Source: DAOUMU01 sp034409055 (GTDB taxonomy: Bacteria > Chloroflexota > Anaerolineae > 4572-78 > J111). From it: a stretch of 13,612 nt of DNA. The number at the start of each line of letters is the position of its first letter. Position 1 is the first letter of the stretch. The translations under genes and the position numbers were made by a program. The stretch covers positions 1-13,612 of the forward strand of contig DAOUMU010000112.1 in the NCBI GenBank assembly GCA_034409055.1, written 5' to 3'. Positions 7,250-13,157 of this stretch are shown here, one piece after another. The notes below the pieces were generated by a model that saw only the letters and a list, made by a program, of their open reading frames with translations, did no database searches and was not told the origin of the DNA.

Positions 7250-8230
7250 CTACTCTGCTCCCTTGCTATTTTGCTCATCTATAACCGGCACTGCTGTGGC
7301 CTGGACAATCGCCGCAATGATCTCGCTGGCGGCGTATGGCTTCATCCACAGGCCGGGTTCTAAAATAAGCCGGTGGACCAGGGCTGGCTCGGCGAATCGC
7401 TTCACGTCGTCGGGTAGGACATAATCGCGTCCTTCCAGGGCAGCCTGAGCCCGGATCAATTTCAGCAAAGCCAGAGATCCCCGGGGACTGGCCCCGACGG
7501 CGACCCGTTTGTCCCGGCGGGTAGCGCCGACCAGGTCTACCATGTATCGTTCAAGGTCGGGATGGACGTAAATTTCTTCGATACGCTGGCGCATCTGGAG
7601 CAGTTCTGTCGCGTCGGTGACGCGCTCCAACTCGAAATCATCACGATGGCGCTCCTGCCGACGTCTTAAGATCTCTTGCTCCTCCTCCGGGCTGGGGTAG
7701 CCAATTGAAAGCTTCATCAGAAATCGATCGAGCTGAGCTTCGGGTAGGGGAAAGGTGCCCTCATACTCGATGGGGTTCTGAGTGGCAATGACCATAAAAG
7801 GTTCCGGCAGAGCCATGGTTTCCCCTTCAAGGGTGACCTGATACTCCTGCATGGCTTCCAGCAGGGCTGATTGTGTTTTAGGTGAGGCTCGATTGATCTC
7901 GTCGGCCAGAATGATGTTAGCAAAAACAGGTCCCTGGCGTAGCTCAAAACGGTTCTGGGAGCGATCGTAGATGTAACTGCCGGTGATGTCGCTGGGTAGC
8001 AAATCGGGTGTGAATTGAATGCGTTTGAAATCCAACCCCAGAGCCACTGAAAAACTTTTCGCAATCAGAGTCTTGGCCAGTCCTGGGTAATCTTCTAAAA
8101 GGATGTGACCGCCGGCCAGGATGGCGGCCATGATTTCTTCCAAGAGCGGTCGCTTACCGACCACGGCCCGTTCAACTTCCTGGATAACGCGGCTGCCCAG
8201 GCTGGCGACGTCAATGAGTGTAGTAGTCAT
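7250..8230 (-). CDS. MoxR-family AAA+ ATPase
   Basis: Cytoplasmic ATPase of 326 residues, typical for MoxR. Walker A is LLEDYPGLAKT (44-54, lysine K53). Walker B is IILADEINRASPKTQ (106-120, D110 and E111). Sensor 1 is VIATQNPIEYEGTFPLPEAQLDRF in two overlapping parts around N152. The lid region has the family signature GASPRGSLALLKL and DVKRF. MoxR proteins are thought to assist assembly or activation of partner complexes, usually with DUF58/VWA proteins encoded next door, as here. The ATG is 1 base after the stop of the upstream small membrane-protein gene. GGAGGA lies about 14 bases before it, long for direct initiation. The client cannot be deduced from sequence. Confidence 0.95.
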   Translation of the reverse strand: MTTTLIDVASLGSRVIQEVERAVVGKRPLLEEIMAAILAGGHILLEDYPGLAKTLIAKSFSVALGLDFKRIQFTPDLLPSDITGSYIYDRSQNRFELRQGPVFANIILADEINRASPKTQSALLEAMQEYQVTLEGETMALPEPFMVIATQNPIEYEGTFPLPEAQLDRFLMKLSIGYPSPEEEQEILRRRQERHRDDFELERVTDATELLQMRQRIEEIYVHPDLERYMVDLVGATRRDKRVAVGASPRGSLALLKLIRAQAALEGRDYVLPDDVKRFAEPALVHRLILEPGLWMKPYAASEIIAAIVQATAVPVIDEQNSKGAE

Positions 8231-8231
8231 A

Positions 8232-8816
8232 TTAACGAAATTTGTCCTCCAAAAACCGTACCACTCGTTCCGGGTCGAGGTCGAGGGGCGAGGTGGTGGT
8301 TCTCGACCAGGGACGACGCGTAGGTTCTGAAAAGTGGGTGAAAGAGATCGTACTGGCCTGAAAATAGGCTTGAATATCTGGCGGAAGGTTCAGCTTGTTG
8401 TCTGCCAGGTGCTGTTGAACTTGTTTGGCGGTGAGCCGTTCCTCGTGGGCCACTGCTTCCAGCGTTAATTTTCGTAGGTGCTGCGCCAGTTGCCACCGGT
8501 AGTAGTTTTCTTGATCGGCTTGATGGATCAATTTTGCCCAGCGCTCGATTCGCCCCTGATCAGGGGGGGGCGGACGACGGATTCTTCGCAAGGGCGGCTG
8601 TTTCTGGTACAGACTTCTGCCGGCAATGAGCAGAGCGATGATGAAAAATAACCCCCAAATAACGACTTGGGGGATGCTGGCGAAAATAAGACGCCCGACC
8701 CAGAGCAGATACAGCAGCGGACCGACAATGGTTTCCCCGATAAAATTCTGCAAAACCGGCGTCAGCAAGCCGGCCAGCAGCAGGATGAGACCCAGCGGAA
8801 GCAAACGGTTTCTCAT
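8232..8816 (-). CDS. Membrane protein of unknown function between DUF4129 and MoxR
   Basis: A 194-residue protein with an N-terminal membrane region (about 5-24 and 30-67). A basic, proline-rich joint follows (RRIRRPPPPDQGR, 77-89). The soluble, mostly helical C-terminal region contains ENYYRWQLAQHLRKLTLEA (103-121). Small two-helix proteins of this layout recur between DUF4129 and MoxR genes in this kind of cluster, but I do not recognise a named domain. The ATG at 8816 overlaps the TGA of the DUF4129 gene by 4 bases (ATGA), and the stop lies 1 base before the MoxR start. Both junctions support one operon. The C-terminal part, rich in Ser, Thr and Pro (167-177), may be disordered. Confidence 0.75.
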   Translation of the reverse strand: MRNRLLPLGLILLLAGLLTPVLQNFIGETIVGPLLYLLWVGRLIFASIPQVVIWGLFFIIALLIAGRSLYQKQPPLRRIRRPPPPDQGRIERWAKLIHQADQENYYRWQLAQHLRKLTLEAVAHEERLTAKQVQQHLADNKLNLPPDIQAYFQASTISFTHFSEPTRRPWSRTTTSPLDLDPERVVRFLEDKFR

Positions 8817-9709
8817 GACGACCGGCCATAAGCCTGGACAATGGCCGTCAGGCAGGCCACGGCTTCCCGTTCTTCTCGCTCGCCGGGCAGGTTCGCTCCG
8901 TAACGGACTGCTTCAAAAAGCCGCGTCAATCGCCGGATATGCTCATTGCGCAGACCAATTTCGCTTAGATGATTTTCAAACTCCCTGGGGGTCATGGCCT
9001 TTTGACGTTGGATACCCTGCTGCTCCCTCAAAACCCGGCTCATCTCCAGATAACAACGCATCACCGTGTTTTTTAAATCGCTGCTGGCCTGTAAGGCTTC
9101 TATGGCTTGTTGCGCTTCCTGAGCCAGTAACTCTACAGGACTGGTTCGTTTGCGGGGACGATGCCGCCAGAGAAACCAGGCTACGATCAAAAACAGGGCG
9201 ATGAGGATTAAGGTGATGGTCACGACGAGCCACTGGGGTGGATCGATAATAAACGCCGGAGGTACCGGTACCGCCTCAGTGGCGACCGCCTCCAATGGGC
9301 CTGAGGCGAACGAACTATCTGTCTCGTTCGTCTCACCAGCCTTGTCTAGCTGGCGTCGGAAGGCGTCAATCAATCCAGAAATGATCAAGAGCAGCAGTAA
9401 ATAGCTAATCATTCTGGTGAGCATATGTTTGCGGGCTTTTGGCCGGATGATGAAGACGATAATCCACAGGAGCAGAATGAACAAAACAGCCAGAATGGCT
9501 AACATTACCCACAAATCTATCGAGAGGGCCAGCAGCCCCGGCAACAACTGGCTTGACGAGTCGGTTCCCCGGGCATTACTCAAAATCCCTACCGGAAAGG
9601 AACGGCCAGGAAGCAGTTCTAACCCGGACAGACCAGCCGACAGCAGCGTAATGGCCACAACCGTAACGCTCAAAAAAAAGAGTGGCCATCGTTTCGAGCG
9701 CTCTATCAT
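8813..9709 (-). CDS. DUF4129 domain membrane protein
   Basis: A 298-residue protein with four likely membrane segments (about 11-31, 62-88, 100-116 and 160-182). An extracytoplasmic acidic, Ser/Thr-rich loop (121-158) lies between the third and fourth. The cytoplasmic tail (185-298) is a DUF4129-like domain. Its diagnostic pattern is VMRCYLEMSRVL.EQ followed by MTPREFENHL and LTRLFEAVRYG. DUF4129 occurs at the C-terminus of membrane proteins, often transglutaminase-like, encoded with MoxR and DUF58. Here there is no transglutaminase domain. The ATG at 9709 is 2 bases from the stop of the upstream lipoprotein gene, with only a weak AGG upstream, so translation is probably coupled. The gene overlaps the next gene by 4 bases. 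Confidence 0.82.
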   Translation of the reverse strand: MIERSKRWPLFFLSVTVVAITLLSAGLSGLELLPGRSFPVGILSNARGTDSSSQLLPGLLALSIDLWVMLAILAVLFILLLWIIVFIIRPKARKHMLTRMISYLLLLLIISGLIDAFRRQLDKAGETNETDSSFASGPLEAVATEAVPVPPAFIIDPPQWLVVTITLILIALFLIVAWFLWRHRPRKRTSPVELLAQEAQQAIEALQASSDLKNTVMRCYLEMSRVLREQQGIQRQKAMTPREFENHLSEIGLRNEHIRRLTRLFEAVRYGANLPGEREEREAVACLTAIVQAYGRSS

Positions 9710-9711
9710 TA

Positions 9712-10323
9712 TTATTGCCTGGTGTATGTGCCCATCACCTCGGCCTGAGCCAGGACATGACCCTCCATCGCCTGAAGCAATTCCTCCTTGCTGGCGCCAG
9801 TGGCCAGGTTAAGCCTGGTATCCAGGGCGTAAAGTTTAAAGAAATAGCGATGCGTACCACCGGGTGGACAGGGGCCGCCATACCCCGTTCGCCCCCAACT
9901 GTTCTGACCGTCCCGGCTGTCAGCGGGTGGACTGGTCTGTTCTGGCAAATCCCGAATTTCAGCCGGTATGTTAAAAAGCACCCAGTGCACCCAGGTACCC
10001 ACCGGCGCGTCGGGGTCGTCGACGATGAGGGCAAAACTCTGGGTTCCCTCGGGTGGCTCGCTCCATTGTAACGGGGGAGAGATGTCCTGACCATCACAGG
10101 TATATTTGACCGGAATCCCTTTACCCTGGGCAAAGGCAGAACTTGTTAGTTCAAAAGCCATAGTTTGACCTCCTTCCTGTACTACAGATGTGGCTGCGGG
10201 AGCCACAGGCGCCACCGTGGGAGATGAACTGGCTCCACAGCCACTGATCACAAAAGCCAGCAAAATTGCAACTATGAATGTGTATCGTGGAAACAGTTTT
10301 TTCATAGGGTGATTATACTCCAT
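9712..10323 (-). CDS. YbhB/YbcL (PEBP)-family lipoprotein
   Basis: A 203-residue secreted lipoprotein. A basic n-region (MKKLFPRY) and hydrophobic core lead to the lipobox VISGC, with lipidated C29. A Ser/Pro/Ala-rich linker (31-52) follows, then a complete phosphatidylethanolamine-binding (Raf-kinase-inhibitor-like) domain (55-203). Its ligand-pocket motifs are DDPDAP (102-107), WVHWVLFNIP (111-120), GYGGPCPPGGTHRY (147-160) and FFKLYALD. Bacterial family members bind small anionic or lipid-like ligands; their roles are poorly defined. The ATG at 10323 is chosen because AGAAGG lies 5 bases upstream. ATG at 10305 (MKKLF) would give a more standard signal peptide but has no ribosome-binding site. 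It sits 2 bases upstream of the DUF4129 gene, which makes it the first gene of the seven-gene block. Confidence 0.9.
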   Translation of the reverse strand: MEYNHPMKKLFPRYTFIVAILLAFVISGCGASSSPTVAPVAPAATSVVQEGGQTMAFELTSSAFAQGKGIPVKYTCDGQDISPPLQWSEPPEGTQSFALIVDDPDAPVGTWVHWVLFNIPAEIRDLPEQTSPPADSRDGQNSWGRTGYGGPCPPGGTHRYFFKLYALDTRLNLATGASKEELLQAMEGHVLAQAEVMGTYTRQ

Positions 10324-10385
10324 TTATGCCTTCTCTTTAAAAAGTTCCGGTAACTATTACCTTGTCAAGTAAATTTTTATGGGTA

Positions 10386-10407
10386 GGGCGGCATCCCCAT
10401 GCCGTCC
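10386..10407 (+). repeat. GGGCGG...CCGTCC hairpin repeat
   Basis: GGGCGGCAT and ATGCCGTCC form a 9-bp stem, with one G-U pair when read on the plus strand, around a CCCC loop. The end sequences resemble the minus-strand hairpin at 11213-11238, in inverted orientation. No T-run follows it. Confidence 0.6.
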
Positions 10408-10457
10408 GGTTTTAACCTTGCAGAACTTAGCTTGCAGTGTACTATTCACTGAAAAAT

Positions 10458-10491
10458 GATGGCCGGTGAATAAGCCTATCCACCGGCCATC
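10458..10491 (-). terminator. Intrinsic terminator downstream of the PfpI gene
   Basis: GATGGCCGGTG (10458-10468) and CACCGGCCATC (10481-10491) make a perfect 11-bp, GC-rich stem around a 12-base loop. Read on the minus strand it is followed by ATTTTTC, giving a rho-independent terminator about 100 bases after the PfpI stop. The plus-strand T-run (TTTAGATTT) is weaker. Confidence 0.65.
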
Positions 10492-10560
10492 TTTAGATTT
10501 GCCGATTGCGGGTTATCGACAATCAGTTGCTCAGTTCACCCCGCTCATTTTACAGTGGTT

Positions 10561-10577
10561 GTTACTGTTTCAGTAAC
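10561..10577 (-). repeat. Small perfect hairpin after the PfpI stop
   Basis: GTTACTG-TTT-CAGTAAC is a perfect 7-bp inverted repeat 15 bases beyond the PfpI stop. An outer CAGT/ACTG pair across a 4x4 internal loop could extend it. With no T-run, it may only stabilise the 3' end of the transcript. Confidence 0.45.
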
Positions 10578-10592
10578 GAGGACTGTAGCCAG

Positions 10593-11174
10593 TTACAGCT
10601 CAATCTTTGTCCCCAGTACCTGTAAAAACTTGGCCAACCAGTCGGGGTGAGCCGGCCAGGCCGGGGCGGTGACCAGCTTGCCGTCCACGTGGGCTTTGTT
10701 CACCGGGATATCTACATACTCACCTTTGGCCCGAGTTACATCTGGACCAACGGCAGGATAGGCAGAGCACTGTTTCCCTTCAAGGACATCGGCTGCGGCC
10801 AGGACCTGGGCTCCGTGACAGATGGCGGCAATAGGCTTGTCTGCCTCGGCGAAGTGACGCACGATTTTCAGTACATCCGCGTTCAGGCGGATATATTCCG
10901 GCGCTCGCCCACCGGGGATAACCAGGGCGTCATATTCTTCCGGTTTCACCTCGTCAAAGGTGGCATTTAGGCTAAAGTTGTGGCCTCGCTTTTCGCTGTA
11001 GGTCTGGTCGCCCTCAAAGTCATGGATCGCCGTTCGGACGGCATCACCGGCCTTTTTATCTGGACAGACAGCGTAGACTTCATGACCTACTGCCAGCAGC
11101 GTCTGAAAGGGGACCATCACCTCATAATCCTCCACATAGTCCCCAACGAGCATTAAGATTTTTTTAGCACTCAT
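10593..11174 (-). CDS. DJ-1/PfpI family protein
   Basis: A 193-residue cytoplasmic protein of the class I glutamine amidotransferase-like DJ-1/PfpI superfamily, full length. The nucleophile elbow is AAICHGAQ, with C119 followed by H120. The conserved acidic residue is in GDYVEDYEV (E15 or E18). LVIPGGRAPEYIR (84-96) supplies the oxyanion-region glycines. Members have been described as intracellular proteases, glyoxalases or deglycases with stress roles, and the true activity of many is disputed; I cannot choose among them. The start is firm, with GGGAGGT 5 bases before the ATG. The gene is monocistronic, with its own promoter near 11253-11282, a structured leader and a terminator downstream. 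Confidence 0.92.
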   Translation of the reverse strand: MSAKKILMLVGDYVEDYEVMVPFQTLLAVGHEVYAVCPDKKAGDAVRTAIHDFEGDQTYSEKRGHNFSLNATFDEVKPEEYDALVIPGGRAPEYIRLNADVLKIVRHFAEADKPIAAICHGAQVLAAADVLEGKQCSAYPAVGPDVTRAKGEYVDIPVNKAHVDGKLVTAPAWPAHPDWLAKFLQVLGTKIEL

Positions 11175-11212
11175 ATTAACCTCCCTTATTTAATAGTGTT
11201 TTATGGTTTTAC

Positions 11213-11238
11213 GGACGGCGCATACGGCTGCACCGCCC
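11213..11238 (-). repeat. Hairpin in the PfpI leader
   Basis: On the minus strand GGGCGGTGCA and TGCGCCGTCC pair over 10 positions, with two G-U pairs, around GCCGTA. It lies in the predicted 5' leader, ending about 38 bases before the start codon, and does not cover the ribosome-binding site. Its ends match the hairpin at 10386-10407, so it may be a repeat that landed here rather than a regulator. Confidence 0.55.
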
Positions 11239-11252
11239 ATCATAGCCCCACC

Positions 11253-11282
11253 ATTATACAATAGAGTTCCTTATTCTGTCTA
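11253..11282 (-). promoter_or_regulatory. Sigma70-type promoter of the PfpI gene
   Basis: Minus strand: -35 TAGACA (11282-11277), an 18-base spacer, and -10 TATAAT (11258-11253). Transcription would start near 11246, giving a leader of about 70 bases. Confidence 0.6.
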
Positions 11283-11307
11283 CTGTGTAGGCGTTGAAGA
11301 GGGTATC

Positions 11308-11391
11308 AGAAACCGGGTTTTTTGTTGCATTTGCCCACGGTCTTGTATCTCAGGCAACGAATTTTTTAAATAGCGGAAAAACCCGGTTTCT
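11308..11391. repeat. 84-bp element with perfect 15-bp terminal inverted repeats
   Basis: AGAAACCGGGTTTTT (11308-11322) is exactly complemented by AAAAACCCGGTTTCT (11377-11391). A second pair, GTTGC (11324-11328) and GCAAC (11354-11358), lies inside. The interior is non-coding. It sits between the stop of the FHA regulator and the PfpI promoter. It could terminate transcription, or be a small non-autonomous mobile or dispersed palindromic repeat. Confidence 0.65.
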
Positions 11392-11424
11392 CTTGAATGG
11401 TTACCTGCTGTTTATGGTGTTACG

Positions 11425-12081
11425 TTAGGCTGTACCGTCGTCCAGTCTGAACCCGTACCCCCGGACAGTGACAATGAAATTATACTCCGGGTCAATCTCT
11501 GCCAGTCGCTGGCGCAGGCGACGCACCAGGGCATCAATGGCATCGTCGCTGACACCCTCGGCGGCCTCACCGGGCCAGGCGGCTTCAATCACTTCAATCC
11601 GGCTGTAAACTTTGCCCGGCTGTTCGGCCAACATGGACAGCAGTTGATACTGCTGATTACTGAGGGGAGGCATAAGGAGTTGGCCATGGATATAAACCTG
11701 GCGCTCGACGGGGTCAATATGCAGCCCCCGCCCGCCCCAACCGGGCAGGGGAGCGGTGGCTTCACTATCGACGTAAATTAATTCCAGGCCAGGGGCCAGT
11801 TGGATAATGTCGCCATCGGTCATAGGACGCGGTTTGACCACCCGCTGACCGTTGACAAAGACCCCATTTTTGCTACCGGCGTCTTCCAGAACAAATTGCC
11901 CTTCCTGGCGGCGTAGTACAGCATGCGTCCGAGAAACCCAACGCACCGGTATATTGATCGTACAGTCAGGAGAACGGCCAATCGTGATATCACCCTCGAC
12001 CTCCTGCAAAACCCATTGATCCTTAATCAGATCGTCTTCTTTCCAAATTAAAAGTGCTTGCTCGGTTTGTAAATTCTTCAT
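11425..12081 (-). CDS. FHA-winged-helix transcriptional regulator
   Basis: A 218-residue cytoplasmic regulator. The N-terminal forkhead-associated domain (about 28-105) has all phosphothreonine-pocket residues: GRS (35-37), SRTH (50-53), KNG (71-73) and NG (77-78). The C-terminal domain (119-213) is an OmpR/PhoB-type winged helix, with LSNQQYQLLSMLAEQPG, a recognition helix DAIDALVRRLRQRL (180-193) and wing VTVRGYGFRL. There is no receiver domain. FHA reads phosphothreonine, so control by a Ser/Thr kinase is expected, and one is encoded divergently 72 bp away. The layout resembles mycobacterial EmbR/PknH in principle. EmbR, however, has its winged helix first and carries a BTAD domain, both unlike this protein. 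AGGA lies 7 bases before the ATG. The target promoters are unknown; the shared intergenic region is a candidate. Confidence 0.92.
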   Translation of the reverse strand: MKNLQTEQALLIWKEDDLIKDQWVLQEVEGDITIGRSPDCTINIPVRWVSRTHAVLRRQEGQFVLEDAGSKNGVFVNGQRVVKPRPMTDGDIIQLAPGLELIYVDSEATAPLPGWGGRGLHIDPVERQVYIHGQLLMPPLSNQQYQLLSMLAEQPGKVYSRIEVIEAAWPGEAAEGVSDDAIDALVRRLRQRLAEIDPEYNFIVTVRGYGFRLDDGTA

Positions 12082-12093
12082 TGGTCTTCCTGC

Positions 12094-12120
12094 TTGACAG
12101 TAATTTAAGAATGGGATACT
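12094..12120 (+). promoter_or_regulatory. Candidate promoter of the Ser/Thr kinase gene
   Basis: A consensus -35 TTGACA (12094-12099), a short 15-base spacer and an extended -10, TGGGATACT (12112-12120). The leader would be about 27 bases and would carry GGAGG at 12144-12148. It overlaps the opposing promoter of the FHA regulator, so the two could compete or be co-regulated. Confidence 0.5.
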
Positions 12121-12130
12121 CTAAAGACAA
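12102..12130 (-). promoter_or_regulatory. Candidate promoter of the FHA-winged-helix gene
   Basis: Minus strand: -35 TTGTCT (12130-12125), a 17-base spacer and -10 TAAATT (12107-12102). Each hexamer matches the consensus imperfectly. It is interleaved with the plus-strand kinase promoter. TTGACA also recurs at 12131-12136, giving spaced TTGACA direct repeats that could serve as regulator sites. Confidence 0.4.
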
Positions 12131-12153
12131 TTGACAACTCCTTGGAGGAACCC

Positions 12154-13137
12154 TTGCCCACCAATCTTCAACCTGGTGATATATTGCGTGAGCGGTACAA
12201 AATAGTTGGCCTCATTGGGGCAGGGGGGATGGGGGCGGTTTATCGGGCTGAGGATAACCGGCTACAAGGGCGCCAATGTGCTATCAAAGAAACCCAGCCT
12301 TTGTCAAGCCTCAATGAGAAGGTTGCCCAGGCCGCACGTAAGCAATTCCAGCAGGAAGCCTCCACCCTGGCCCAGCTTGACCATCCCGGTCTGCCCAAAG
12401 TCAGCGACTTTTTTTCCGTTGGCGATTATGATTATCTGGTCATGGATTTTGTCCCCGGTCAGAACTTACAAGAGATCGTTAATCATGTTTGCCATGAGTC
12501 ACGCTTTTTGGATGAAGCCACCGTACTGGAGTGGATCGACCAGCTTTGCGACACCTTAACTTATCTCCACTCTCGCTCCCGACCGGTGCTGCATCGTGAT
12601 ATTAAGCCGGCCAATATCAAGCTGACCCCCGAAGGTTGGGTGAAACTGGTTGACTTTGGCCTGGTCAAACCTCTTGATCCCGACGACCCCAGCACGCTGA
12701 CCGGTTTGCAGGGGGCCGGTAGTTTGCCTTATGCTCCTCTGGAACAATATGTGGACCATCTGGGCCATACCGATGCCCGCTCCGACCTTTATGCGTTGGG
12801 GGCAACCCTGTACCATCTGTTAACCGGCAAAGTCCCGGCCAGTGCTCAAGAGCGTTTTTTGGTACCTGAGTTGCTGCCACCTCCTCGGGAAATCAATCCC
12901 AACATTTCGTTTGGTGTCTCAGAAGCCGTTTTATTGGCCATGGCCCTTCATCCCAAAGATCGTCCGGCTTCCGTGGCCCTCTGGCAGCAGATATTGCACA
13001 GCTCTGTTTCTACAGCCCCCATGGTTGCCGATAAGGTGACCGGCACCGATTGGACCTCAAGCCTACGTGAAAACTGGTGGCTGGTTGGAATAGCTCTGAT
13101 CCTGTTGATGGCCTCCCTGTGGATGACGTTTGGTTAA
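12154..13137 (+). CDS. Membrane-anchored Hanks-type Ser/Thr protein kinase
   Basis: A 327-residue kinase. The glycine loop is GAGGMGAVY (22-30). The ATP lysine is K45 (CAIKE) and the helix-C glutamate is probably E68. The catalytic loop is LHRDIKPANI (D149, K151, N154), the metal motif is DFG (167-169), and the activation segment is rich in Ser and Thr (180-190). The usual APE reads APLE at 194-197. Lobe residues DARSDLYALGATLYHLLTG are conserved. The single C-terminal membrane segment (308-325) ends the protein, leaving almost no outer part, so there is no sensor domain; input must come from elsewhere. The start is TTG at 12154, with GGAGG five bases upstream. The TTG at 12142 overlaps that site and is rejected. 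The gene is divergent from the FHA regulator, its probable partner. Confidence 0.93.
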   Translation: MPTNLQPGDILRERYKIVGLIGAGGMGAVYRAEDNRLQGRQCAIKETQPLSSLNEKVAQAARKQFQQEASTLAQLDHPGLPKVSDFFSVGDYDYLVMDFVPGQNLQEIVNHVCHESRFLDEATVLEWIDQLCDTLTYLHSRSRPVLHRDIKPANIKLTPEGWVKLVDFGLVKPLDPDDPSTLTGLQGAGSLPYAPLEQYVDHLGHTDARSDLYALGATLYHLLTGKVPASAQERFLVPELLPPPREINPNISFGVSEAVLLAMALHPKDRPASVALWQQILHSSVSTAPMVADKVTGTDWTSSLRENWWLVGIALILLMASLWMTFG

Positions 13138-13157
13138 AAGCAGTACCCATCCACGCT

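Larger units (their letters stand above)
10324..10592. other. Intergenic region between PfpI and PEBP genes
   Basis: This 269-base stretch has no convincing reading frame. It holds a GGGCGG-type hairpin (10386-10407), a terminator-like palindrome (10458-10491) and a small perfect hairpin (10561-10577). A palindromic CTTGTCAAG (10361-10369) contains a minus-strand TTGACA. No matching -10 box lies at normal distance, so the promoter of the downstream block is not resolved. Confidence 0.6.

Noticed and set aside
8626..9204. Plus-strand frame of 192 codons opposite the DUF4129 and small membrane-protein genes
   Set aside because: The minus-strand genes have ATGA-type junctions and recognisable domains; the plus-strand product has no coherent features.
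10312..10317. Minus-strand TATAAT as the promoter of the PEBP gene, giving a leaderless start at 10305
   Set aside because: There is no -35 at normal distance (TTGACA is 45 bases away), and AGAAGG supports the upstream ATG at 10323 instead.
10386..10407. Hairpin as a terminator
   Set aside because: No U-tract follows on either strand; the palindrome at 10458-10491 is a better terminator.
12142..12144. TTG 12142 as the kinase start
   Set aside because: It overlaps the GGAGG ribosome-binding site, which is ideally placed for TTG 12154.
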